Shown here: positions 1 to 5,954 of the stretch, in pieces | How positions within the stretch are numbered: position 1 is the stretch's first letter | Layout of the letters: every line of letters starts with the position of its first letter | Assembly: GCA_002697705.1 (NCBI GenBank) | Contig: NZXL01000042.1 | Location: 13,108 to 19,111, forward strand | Direction: 5' to 3' | Length of the DNA: 6,004 nucleotides | From: Methanobacteriota archaeon | GTDB lineage: Archaea > Thermoplasmatota > Poseidoniia > Poseidoniales > Poseidoniaceae | Program-made: the position numbers and the translations under genes | The notes under the pieces: model-generated | Told to the model about the DNA's origin: nothing | Database searches by the model: none | Seen by the model: the letters and a program-made list of their open reading frames with translations, nothing else

Positions 1-929
1 ACATTGTTTGAATCATATAATTCTGAATGTAGGCAGTATTGGCCTGAAACAGTAGGAGTGGTATAGAAGAATTTTCCAAATGACATATTTTGCGAAGTAG
101 CTGTGTAAGATGTTAGAGTAGAATATGCAATATCTGCTCCTCCGGAGTCTTCAACTCTAAATTGTTGGTAGTAATTATCGCCAGTAACTAGGTCTAGTCC
201 TTCAGAGGTAAAATCATTATTTGTCGATGTAGTACTCAAAGAATAATTTGTTATTACTGCTGAAGGTAGTTGTGGAATAAATTCATCGTCATGCCATCCA
301 ATGTAACCTTCGCCGGCTGAAAGGTTAGTGTTGACTCCTTGAATAGATAATAATGCAATAAAACCATGTTCATTAGCAGTTGTTGGGTTTTGCCAACCTA
401 CTTGCCAATAGTTTGAATTGGAGAGTGCAGAGAAATTGGTATAGTTTTGGTCTACCAAAGATTGGTTGAGCGCGAATTCTAAACTCTGCCCAGCATTGAG
501 TTCATCAAGGTAAAGTACTAAATCAACAACAATCCATTGTAATGTATATTGATTTCCAGCAGTTAAGTTACTGGCAAATATTTCTCCAGTCGTGGATGAT
601 GTTGTGTCAATTATTAACAATTCTTTGTAGATTGAATCTACGTCGGAACTGAGTCTTGCTCCTAGGTTATCAGAAAGGTTAGCAGAAACGGAATAGTATC
701 CTTCAATGTCTCCACCTGAGATTGTATAATTTACAGTTTCAGATGTTGATGTTGCGACAAATGAAAATGGTCCTTGAGCCAGTTGATAAGTAATTGTTTC
801 ATTCATTCCATTTTCAAATGATTGATAAAATTCATACTGGTAAGTATCTCCTACAGTCAATCCAGTCATCTCTAGTGTTACATTTGTTAGGTTATTCATA
901 GTTACATCAATTGTGGAAAATGATTGTCC
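1..929 (-). repeat. Protein-level beta-module repeats in the surface protein
   Basis: This stretch encodes residues 331-639 of the surface protein. A short core recurs three times: MTGLTVGDTYQYEF (residues 351-364), ASNLTAGNQYTLQW (449-462) and GLDLVTGDNYYQQF (574-587). The end of a module is also echoed: G-Y-Y-S-V-S-A-N-L-S-D-N at 407-418 resembles G-Q-Y-C-L-H-S-E-L-Y-D-S-N at 626-638. Spacing is about 98 and 125 residues, which would suit Ig-like or fibronectin-like domains. The repeats are diverged at the DNA level. The fold assignment is inference, and more copies may lie beyond the left edge. Confidence 0.45.
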
Positions 930-1919
930 ACCGCCAGGGTTATCAGTTGAAATTTCAATGTCATAAGTATTACCTGTAGTTACAGTTCCAAATGAATATA
1001 GGTATACTTTGAAATATGCTGTAAAGTTTGTTGTTGCAGTATATTCACCAGCCTCATTGTCACTCGAAGACGACATGTATCCAAAATTATTGAATGAAAG
1101 TGTACTTCCAGAAGAATCCTCTAATTGTGCATCAACATCGCCACTAGCGTGAGCGAATGTGAGATTGAAATAATAAGTAACACCACTAATCATAGAGACT
1201 TCAAAGAAATCCTCATCAGATGTTCCGGCAGAAGTCGTACTGCCAATGCTTAGTCCTGTACAATATATTGGTAAGAGAGACGCTAAAGTTGCGGTAGCCT
1301 GTGCATCATTTGGTTCAAGAATGTCTTGCCCAACAGTGTTATTGCCTGTACATGGGCTTGGAACCGCAATTCCAGAACTACCTCCACTTCCATTTCCTCC
1401 ACCGGTTGAATTAGTAGTGAATTTCCAAATTGTTATATCGTATGACCAATTCGAAATTGAACTAAATAAGTATCCGTAAATTTCGATATAAACTACGCCT
1501 CCATGTGTTGAACCATTAGTTGTGACAGTTTCGGGATTGTACATATATGAATCATCAATAATATTTTGTGCAGATGAATCATATATTGCTAAGTCAAAAT
1601 CATCTGATGAATCAAAAGATAATTCAACTGCTAAACCTTCATTTGCAGCCAAACTAACTCTCAAGTAATCATATTCATCGCTAGATGGATATAGTTCACC
1701 AGTACCGTTAGTTGATCCACTAAAAATCAAGTTTGGTATTGAGGTTATGGATGATAAATTATCAGGTAAATCTCCACCTGATGTTCCTATGTCATTTTGG
1801 TTTGTTCCAACAGCAGAAACATTTCCAATTACAGAAGATAAACTCATAATAAGGAACATCAAAACTATACAAGTGGATGATAATTTCTTAGACTTATTAA
1901 AAAATACACTCTCAGCCAT
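1..1919 (-). CDS. Large secreted surface protein with PPC-like domains (partial, 3' end off the window)
   Basis: One frame stays open from an ATG at 1919 to the left edge, giving 639 codons plus two bases and no stop. An in-frame TAG at 1923-1925 fixes the ATG as the first usable start. Residues 1-36 form a signal peptide: a KSKK n-region, a hydrophobic core at about 17-31, and a likely cut after V-S-A36. Residues 60-165 and 200-325 look like PPC (bacterial pre-peptidase C-terminal) beta-sandwich domains. The second opens with the hallmark E-P-N-D at 202-205 and contains D-E-D-F-F at 235-239. A Gly/Ser-rich linker (170-183) separates them. C190 and C220 could form a disulfide. Residues 331-639 hold beta modules with a repeated L-T-x-G-x-x-Y core. 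I count 21 N-x-S/T sequons after the signal peptide, which suggests heavy glycosylation. The protein is probably exported and surface-attached, but the C-terminal anchor is not visible. No catalytic domain is seen and its ligand is unknown. Confidence 0.88.
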   Translation of the reverse strand, partial: MAESVFFNKSKKLSSTCIVLMFLIMSLSSVIGNVSAVGTNQNDIGTSGGDLPDNLSSITSIPNLIFSGSTNGTGELYPSSDEYDYLRVSLAANEGLAVELSFDSSDDFDLAIYDSSAQNIIDDSYMYNPETVTTNGSTHGGVVYIEIYGYLFSSISNWSYDITIWKFTTNSTGGGNGSGGSSGIAVPSPCTGNNTVGQDILEPNDAQATATLASLLPIYCTGLSIGSTTSAGTSDEDFFEVSMISGVTYYFNLTFAHASGDVDAQLEDSSGSTLSFNNFGYMSSSSDNEAGEYTATTNFTAYFKVYLYSFGTVTTGNTYDIEISTDNPGGGQSFSTIDVTMNNLTNVTLEMTGLTVGDTYQYEFYQSFENGMNETITYQLAQGPFSFVATSTSETVNYTISGGDIEGYYSVSANLSDNLGARLSSDVDSIYKELLIIDTTSSTTGEIFASNLTAGNQYTLQWIVVDLVLYLDELNAGQSLEFALNQSLVDQNYTNFSALSNSNYWQVGWQNPTTANEHGFIALLSIQGVNTNLSAGEGYIGWHDDEFIPQLPSAVITNYSLSTTSTNNDFTSEGLDLVTGDNYYQQFRVEDSGGADIAYSTLTSYTATSQNMSFGKFFYTTPTVSGQYCLHSELYDSNN

Positions 1920-1975
1920 AATCTACGCAGTAAGTACTGGTTTATGATTGACTTGGTCGTATTGAAATAAATCAA
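1920..1975 (-). promoter_or_regulatory. Candidate promoter of the surface protein gene
   Basis: On the minus strand TTGATTTATTTCA runs from 1975 to 1963, overlapping the TGA stop of the upstream small gene. The TATA-like TTATTT (1970-1965) is centred about 48 nt before the ATG at 1919. That would put transcription start near 1942 and give a short leader of about 20 nt. No Shine-Dalgarno match precedes the ATG. A related element stands before the carboxyltransferase and mutase-subunit genes. The T-rich tract could equally be a termination signal for the upstream operon. Confidence 0.35.
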
Positions 1976-2211
1976 ATTGCAGTAGGTGCGACATGACCGT
2001 CCTTTTTGTCATCTGGTTTTCTAACCCTCGACCATACACCACTCATCAGTTCATCGTGGCATTTTTGACAGTAGTGAAATCTTCTATATGCTTCTCTAAA
2101 TGAGTATGCTTTTTTGCCAGTTGCAACAAGGAAACCCTCTGGAGATAGTCTAGAAACTATTTCGCCAGTATTTCCACATCCGAGGTAATCACATACTGCA
2201 TCTGCGGACAT
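1972..2211 (-). CDS. Small Cys-rich, probable zinc-binding protein of unknown function
   Basis: From ATG 2211 this is a 79-residue soluble protein with no signal peptide or membrane segment. Two cysteine pairs stand out: C7-x4-C12 near the start and H46-Y-C48-x2-C51-H52 after an Arg/aromatic-rich stretch (F39 to F45). Four cysteines in two clusters suggest a single structural zinc site, as in small zinc-ribbon or treble-clef proteins. The C-terminal 18 residues are charged and probably disordered. It is the last gene of the carboxylase operon, 61 nt after the biotin carrier stop. The frame extends upstream to a TTG at 2298 (108 residues), but that would overlap the carrier gene by 26 nt and has no ribosome binding site. 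A GTG at 2235 is also possible. I do not recognise the family. A regulatory or nucleic-acid-binding role would be a guess. Confidence 0.7.
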   Translation of the reverse strand: MSADAVCDYLGCGNTGEIVSRLSPEGFLVATGKKAYSFREAYRRFHYCQKCHDELMSGVWSRVRKPDDKKDGHVAPTAI

Positions 2212-2272
2212 ATCTAACCCTAAACCTAAGTGCACTTTAATTATCGCTTTGTTTCGTAAGAAAATAACGGTT

Positions 2273-2674
2273 TCAATCCTCGCTGGGTTCTGGTTCAATT
2301 ACAACCAATGGTACATTTGCTTCGATAGATTGCCCTTCTTCGCAATGAACAGAATTAACTGTGCCCGAAATTGGTGCCTGTATTTCATTCTGCATTTTCA
2401 TTGCTTCAAGAATTAGAATTACTTGCCCTTCTTCAACAACATCTCCCTCACTGACTTCAATGGTGACAATTTTACCGGGAATATTTGCTGAAACGGTTCC
2501 AGATTTCTTTTTCTTAGCTCCAGGGCTCCTTTTCTTTTTCATTACAGGCCCTGAGTCTGGCACTTCGATTTTGAAAGTCCTACCTTCGACTGTAGCGTTC
2601 CATGTAGTTCCATCCATCTCAAGTTCGACTTCAAATTCAGTTCCATCAACTATGACTTTTCTTTTATCTGACAT
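2273..2674 (-). CDS. Biotin carboxyl carrier protein subunit (acyl-CoA carboxylase or methylmalonyl-CoA decarboxylase gamma type)
   Basis: This 133-residue protein carries biotin that shuttles CO2 between a biotin carboxylase (or a decarboxylating partner) and the carboxyltransferase encoded two genes upstream. The biotinyl domain spans about residues 60-128 and contains the canonical E-A-M-K-M motif, with K93 as the biotinylated lysine, followed by the expected A-P-I-S-G-T-V turn. Residues 1-40 form a short beta-rich N-terminal domain, as in stand-alone carriers from archaea and Firmicutes. The linker between them (residues 45-58) is unusually basic, M-K-K-K-R-S-P-G-A-K-K-K-K-S, instead of the Ala/Pro-rich linker common in this family. 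The ATG start is well supported by GGAAGTGA ending 4 nt before it. The start lies 4 nt past the stop of the 62-residue gene, so the two are probably co-translated. Confidence 0.93.
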   Translation of the reverse strand: MSDKRKVIVDGTEFEVELEMDGTTWNATVEGRTFKIEVPDSGPVMKKKRSPGAKKKKSGTVSANIPGKIVTIEVSEGDVVEEGQVILILEAMKMQNEIQAPISGTVNSVHCEEGQSIEANVPLVVIEPEPSED

Positions 2675-2678
2675 GTAA

Positions 2679-2686
2679 TCACTTCC
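2679..2686 (-). promoter_or_regulatory. Shine-Dalgarno site of the biotin carrier gene
   Basis: GGAAGTGA on the minus strand overlaps the last codons and stop of the 62-residue gene and is followed by a 4-nt spacer and the ATG at 2674. It matches the usual archaeal anti-Shine-Dalgarno target closely and supports translational coupling. Confidence 0.7.
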
Positions 2687-2867
2687 ATGGTGAGCGACTT
2701 GCTCGTAAGTTCATCAATGATGATTTACCCATATTCATCCTTCTATGATCTTGTGACCATGATGAGCCAGGCATTCTTCCAGCCTGTGAAGGGTCATCTG
2801 ATTGTTCATTGAGAATTGAAATCACTGCAGCGATAGCAGCCATTCTTAGAATCTCTTCATCTGCCAT
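2679..2867 (-). CDS. Small carboxylase/decarboxylase-associated peptide (epsilon/OadG C-terminus-like, tentative)
   Basis: This 62-residue gene is embedded between the carboxyltransferase and biotin carrier genes, 9 nt after the former and 4 nt before the latter. It has a strong ribosome binding site (GAGGCGA, 4-nt spacer), so it is very probably real. Residues 3-20 form a hydrophobic helix (E-E-I-L-R-M-A-A-I-A-A-V-I-S-I-L), too short for a convincing membrane span. A Gln/Asp/Ser/Pro linker follows, then a Trp- and Arg-rich tail with S-S-W-S at 35-38 and S-P-W-K at 59-62. A short helix, a linker and a Trp/basic tail are the layout I associate with the small delta/epsilon subunits that hold biotin-dependent decarboxylases and carboxylases together. 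The functional call rests on position and layout, not on a recognised signature. The expected role is assembly of carboxyltransferase with carrier. Confidence 0.62.
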   Translation of the reverse strand: MADEEILRMAAIAAVISILNEQSDDPSQAGRMPGSSWSQDHRRMNMGKSSLMNLRASRSPWK

Positions 2868-2871
2868 AAAA

Positions 2872-2878
2872 TCGCCTC
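2872..2878 (-). promoter_or_regulatory. Shine-Dalgarno site of the 62-residue gene
   Basis: GAGGCGA on the minus strand begins inside the TGA stop of the carboxyltransferase gene and lies 4 nt before the ATG at 2867. This is the main evidence that the small frame is a translated gene. Confidence 0.65.
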
Positions 2879-4430
2879 ATAGTGGTATGTTTCCATGCTT
2901 TCGAGCAGGTCTAAGTTCTTCCTTGTCAAGTAGCATTTCTAGGGAGCGTATCAGTTTATTTCTGGTCTCGCTCGGTTCTATAACATCGTCGATGTAACCT
3001 AGAGCAGCAGCCTTGTAAGGGTTAGCGAAAGTCTCATTGAAATCATCGGTCAATCTCTCTCTTTCTTGTTCAGGGTTTCTTGCACTCTTAAGGCGGCGTC
3101 GATGAATAATTTCAACAGCCCCATCAGCACCCATGACGGCTAATTCTGCTGATGGCCATGCGACATTATAGTCGCCACGAATATGTTTTGAAGACATAAC
3201 GTCATATGCTCCACCATATGCTTTTCTTAGAATTACAGTTAGTTTTGGAACCGTTGCTTCAGCAAATGCATAGAGTAATTTCGCACCATGTCTAATGATA
3301 CCTCCCCATTCTTGATTGGTCCCAGGTAAAAATCCAGGGACGTCTTCCAAAGTAATAATCGGAATATTAAATGCATCACAGAATCGGACAAATCTGGCTG
3401 CTTTATCGCTGGCATCGATATCTAAGCATCCAGCCAAAACTTTCGGTTGATTAGCAACAATTCCTACAGTGTGTCCACCCATGTGGGCAAATCCAATTAC
3501 AATATTTTGCGCCCAATCTGCTTGAACCTCAAGGAATCCGCCATCGTCTACAATTTCAGTAATTACATCTACAACATCATATGGCTTGTTTGATTCATCT
3601 GGAATTATAGAATCAAGTTTATCACAAGAGCGATTTGAAGGGTCACTGGTTTTCTTAGTTGGCGCTTTTTCTAAGTTATTAGATGGTAGCATATCGCATA
3701 AGTCTCTTGCTAAATTGATTGCACCTTCATCATCTTCTGCAGTGAAGTGGGAAACTCCTGACCTACTTCCATGAGTCATAGCACCACCCAATTCTTCAAA
3801 GGAAACCACCTCATTGGTAACGGTCTTGATTACTTCTGGGCCAGTGATGAACATGTGAGCAGTTTGGTCAACCATGATTACAAAGTCTGTGATTGCTGGA
3901 GAGTATACTGCTCCACCAGCACATGGTCCCATGATCACTGAGATTTGTGGTACAACTCCAGATGCTCGAACATTTCTAAAAAATATTTCAGCATAACTTC
4001 CTAATGATGCGACTCCTTCCTGTATTCTTGCACCACCTGAATCATTTAATCCAATTACTGGTCTTCCGGTTTTTAGTGCCATGTCCAGTATTTTACAAAT
4101 CTTCAATCCATGCATTTCTCCTAAAGAACCTCCATAGACAGTGAAGTCTTGTGCAAACGCGAAAACTTCTCTGCCATTGACTAATCCATGACCTGTAACA
4201 ACTCCATCTCCAGGGATTATATTCTTGTCCATGTCAAAATCTTTGCATCGGTGTTCAACCAAAGCGTCAATTTCTTGAAAAGAACCATCATCAAGAAGCA
4301 TTTCAAGGCGTTCTCTAGCAGTCATTTTACCTCGATTATGCTGAGCATCAACCCTTGCTTGGCCCCCCCCAGCTTCACTTTGGGCTTTACGAACTCGTAG
4401 GTCTTTGAGTCTATCTTCAGTACTTGACAT
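2877..4430 (-). CDS. pccB/mmdA: Propionyl-CoA carboxylase beta / methylmalonyl-CoA decarboxylase alpha (carboxyltransferase) subunit
   Basis: This cytosolic carboxyltransferase moves carboxyl between carboxybiotin and an acyl-CoA. It is full length (517 residues from ATG 4430) and has both crotonase-fold halves. Numbering from the TTG at 4442, the N-terminus has the family block [11 protein letters not shown] (25-35) and T-A-R-E-R (41-45). [11 protein letters not shown] lies at 133-143, the first oxyanion loop G-P-C-A-G-G-A at 172-178, and the second loop A-Y-G-G-A-Y-D at 408-414. D414 aligns with the Asp (D422 in Streptomyces coelicolor PccB) known to favour propionyl-CoA over acetyl-CoA. 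It heads the minus-strand operon. The frame can start four codons earlier at TTG 4442, but ATG 4430 is the simpler choice; neither has a clear ribosome binding site. With no biotin carboxylase gene here, a sodium-pump decarboxylase role is the main alternative. Confidence 0.95.
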   Translation of the reverse strand: MSSTEDRLKDLRVRKAQSEAGGGQARVDAQHNRGKMTARERLEMLLDDGSFQEIDALVEHRCKDFDMDKNIIPGDGVVTGHGLVNGREVFAFAQDFTVYGGSLGEMHGLKICKILDMALKTGRPVIGLNDSGGARIQEGVASLGSYAEIFFRNVRASGVVPQISVIMGPCAGGAVYSPAITDFVIMVDQTAHMFITGPEVIKTVTNEVVSFEELGGAMTHGSRSGVSHFTAEDDEGAINLARDLCDMLPSNNLEKAPTKKTSDPSNRSCDKLDSIIPDESNKPYDVVDVITEIVDDGGFLEVQADWAQNIVIGFAHMGGHTVGIVANQPKVLAGCLDIDASDKAARFVRFCDAFNIPIITLEDVPGFLPGTNQEWGGIIRHGAKLLYAFAEATVPKLTVILRKAYGGAYDVMSSKHIRGDYNVAWPSAELAVMGADGAVEIIHRRRLKSARNPEQERERLTDDFNETFANPYKAAALGYIDDVIEPSETRNKLIRSLEMLLDKEELRPARKHGNIPL

Positions 4431-4590
4431 AGGCTTCGCCAATCTTTGCTACGTAAAACCCGCCCTTATTGATTGCCTATGAAATAATCAACGCATTTCG
4501 CTTTTTAGAGGTAGATTTAACTCGCCTAATGTTTCTAAAATTGCTTATTTAGGGGGTGTGTTCTTAGGTGAGCAGCACTTCGAAGATTTG
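4431..4590. promoter_or_regulatory. Divergent promoter region between the carboxylase and mutase operons
   Basis: This is an AT-rich gap between divergent ATG starts. For the minus operon, TTGATTATTTCA lies at 4491-4480, with TTATTT centred about 54 nt before ATG 4430. For the plus operon, TTGCTTATTTAG lies at 4541-4552, with TTATTT centred about 43 nt before ATG 4591. Both resemble the element before the surface protein gene and could be TATA boxes giving leaders of roughly 18-29 nt. A second plus-strand AT-rich candidate is TTTCTAAAATT at 4532-4542. A short inverted repeat, TTGATT at 4469-4474 and AATCAA at 4486-4491, overlaps the minus-strand element. All assignments come from sequence pattern only. 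Confidence 0.5.
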
Positions 4591-5037
4591 ATGAGCGAAC
4601 CTTTGAGGATTGTAGTTGCCAAACCGGGTCTTGATGGACACGATAGAGGTGCTAAGGTTGTTGCCAGAACTCTAAGAGATGCTGGCCATGAAGTAATCTA
4701 TACTGGACTTAGAAGGACAGCCCAACAAATCGTAGATACGGTTAGAGATGAAGATGCCAGATTTTTAGGACTTTCTTCACTCTCTGGTGCTCATAATCAT
4801 CTTTTTCCTAAAGTCTGTGAACTATTAGTCAAGGAAGGATTGGATGATGTAATTGTTTTTGGTGGCGGAATTATTCCTTTTGAAGACCGTGATGTTCTGT
4901 TTGACTGTGGTATGAAAGCGATATTTGGTCCAGGGACTCCTACAACTGAAATATTAGATTTTATTGTTAAAGCATGCGAAATAAGTGATGCTGGAGTTGG
5001 ACAGAATGGAGACTGGAACTGGGAATCATCAGCTTGA
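4591..5037 (+). CDS. mcmA2: Methylmalonyl-CoA mutase, small B12-binding subunit
   Basis: This 148-residue protein is the stand-alone cobalamin-binding half of methylmalonyl-CoA mutase. With a separate catalytic subunit (not in this window) it interconverts (R)-methylmalonyl-CoA and succinyl-CoA. The flavodoxin-like B12 fold is complete. The V-A-K-P-G-L-D-G-H-D-R-G block carries D15-x-H17-x-x-G20, whose His coordinates cobalt from below. S62-S-L64-S-G-A-H is the S-x-L motif, F-G-G-G-I-I-P is at 90-96, and F-G-P-G-T-P at 112-117. A short Trp-containing tail (141-148) follows the fold. The ATG start gives the N-terminus usual for this family. The frame also allows GTG 4558 (11 more residues, directly abutting a GGGGGT run), which is less likely if the TATA-like element at 4545-4550 is real. 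It opens the plus-strand operon, 11 nt ahead of the GTPase gene. Confidence 0.94.
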   Translation: MSEPLRIVVAKPGLDGHDRGAKVVARTLRDAGHEVIYTGLRRTAQQIVDTVRDEDARFLGLSSLSGAHNHLFPKVCELLVKEGLDDVIVFGGGIIPFEDRDVLFDCGMKAIFGPGTPTTEILDFIVKACEISDAGVGQNGDWNWESSA

Positions 5038-5044
5038 GAGGTGA
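5038..5044 (+). promoter_or_regulatory. Shine-Dalgarno site that places the GTPase start at TTG 5049
   Basis: GAGGTGA sits immediately after the mutase-subunit stop (TGA 5035-5037) and is followed by 4 nt and then TTG at 5049. The same 4-nt spacing is seen for three other genes in this window. The frame's earlier TTG at 5034 has no such site, so 5049 is preferred; TTG 5055 is a weaker alternative. Confidence 0.65.
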
Positions 5045-5048
5045 GAGT

Positions 5049-5954
5049 TTGGACTTGGAACTCATAACCGAAGCGATAAATGGAGATAGGCGCGCTATTG
5101 CCCGAGTATTGAGCGGTTTGGAAAATCGAAGTTTTACGCTTAATCAAATAAAGGCGAAATTTCCCTCAATTTTCACTACATCTCAACAAGACAAATGGTC
5201 TTCAATCGCTATTACAGGTGCTCCAGGAGTGGGGAAATCTTGTTTGATAGATAAAATATTGATCGATTGGTCATCTAAAGGAATCAAAACTGCTCTGCTG
5301 GCAATCGACCCGTCTTCTCCACGTACAGGAGGTGCTTTACTTGGGGATAGAGTTAGAATTACTGCTATTGATAATGAACAATACAAAGACTTGATCTACA
5401 TACGTTCTATTGCAACTAGAAAATCTTCTGGCAGTGCGCCGTTAATCGTTTCAGATATGGTTGAATTCCTAAGTGCCATCGGTTGGCAAAGAGTAATCAT
5501 CGAAACAGTTGGTTCTGGACAATCAGAAGTGAGGTGTGCGGCGATAACCGACAGAATTGTGGTTGTTGAGGGGCCTGCTCGTGGAGATGGAGTACAAGCC
5601 GAAAAAGCAGGACTACTGGAATTGGCAGATGCTGTAATTGTCAATAAGTCCGATATTTCCGGTGCTAGTCAGCATGCTAGTGAAATTAAGGAGTCCTTTG
5701 AATTAGGCATAGGCCAAACACCACCTATTATTCTCACCTCTGCATTATCGGGAGAAGGAATTGAACAAGCATCCACAGTGTTACTTGAACTTGAAGACAC
5801 AGGGCGCTCGAAAAAAGCAAAGTGGCGAGAGAGGTTACTTGCTGAATATGAGCGGAAAATCTTAGAATCTGACAAACTAGACGAAATTCTAGAAAAGTTG
5901 GCGATAGGTTCAATTTCTATCAAAGATGCCTTGATATTATTAGGAGATGATTGA
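5049..5954 (+). CDS. meaB: MeaB/ArgK-family GTPase, methylmalonyl-CoA mutase chaperone
   Basis: This is a SIMIBI-class P-loop GTPase of 301 residues that gates cofactor loading and protects or reactivates methylmalonyl-CoA mutase. Numbered from TTG 5049, it has an N-terminal helical segment with G-D-R-R-A-I-A-R (12-19), Walker A G-A-P-G-V-G-K-S (57-64), L-A-I-D-P-S-S (84-90), the family's E-T-V-G-S-G-Q-S-E (152-160), a G-D-G-V-Q loop (179-183), the base-specifying N-K-S-D (199-202) and T-S-A (230-232). The last 50 residues are charged and helical, matching the dimerisation arm of MeaB. Length is typical or slightly short. One loop deviates: the family usually has a Gly-rich T-R-G-x-L-G-G after I-R-S-x-A, but here it reads T-R-K-S-S-G-S-A. 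It directly follows the mutase small subunit, which supports the mutase as client. The old name ArgK (arginine kinase) is misleading. Confidence 0.93.
   Translation: MDLELITEAINGDRRAIARVLSGLENRSFTLNQIKAKFPSIFTTSQQDKWSSIAITGAPGVGKSCLIDKILIDWSSKGIKTALLAIDPSSPRTGGALLGDRVRITAIDNEQYKDLIYIRSIATRKSSGSAPLIVSDMVEFLSAIGWQRVIIETVGSGQSEVRCAAITDRIVVVEGPARGDGVQAEKAGLLELADAVIVNKSDISGASQHASEIKESFELGIGQTPPIILTSALSGEGIEQASTVLLELEDTGRSKKAKWRERLLAEYERKILESDKLDEILEKLAIGSISIKDALILLGDD
5943..5950 (+). promoter_or_regulatory. Shine-Dalgarno site for the gene at the right edge
   Basis: GGAGATGA lies within the last codons of the GTPase gene and is followed by 4 nt and TTG at 5955. This matches the spacing of the other ribosome binding sites in the window and supports a new gene starting there. 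Confidence 0.55.

Noticed and set aside
1246..1479. Open frame of 77 codons on the plus strand, and another at 1747-1947
   Set aside because: Both lie antisense within the surface protein gene, which has a signal peptide, domains and consistent coding character. They have no supporting ribosome binding site or recognisable content.
1920..1971. Intrinsic terminator after the carboxylase operon
   Set aside because: There is a T-rich tract but no stem-loop, and the tract is equally explained as a TATA-like element.
2212..2298. N-terminal extension of the Cys-rich protein to TTG 2298
   Set aside because: It overlaps the biotin carrier gene by 26 nt, has no ribosome binding site and adds no cysteine; ATG 2211 is preferred, though not proven.
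2361..2678. Plus-strand open frame of 105 codons
   Set aside because: It is antisense to the biotin carrier gene, whose motif and ribosome binding site are clear.
4558..4590. GTG 4558 as the mutase subunit start
   Set aside because: The extra 11 residues precede the usual family N-terminus, the GGGGGT run is too close to act as a ribosome binding site, and the candidate TATA box at 4545-4550 would start transcription after it.
4797..5147. Minus-strand open frame of 116 codons spanning the mutase subunit/GTPase junction
   Set aside because: It is antisense to two confidently identified genes and its translation shows no domain.
5049..5954. Arginine/ornithine transport kinase (ArgK) function
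   Set aside because: The neighbouring mutase subunit and the GTPase motifs point to the mutase chaperone; the kinase name is historical.
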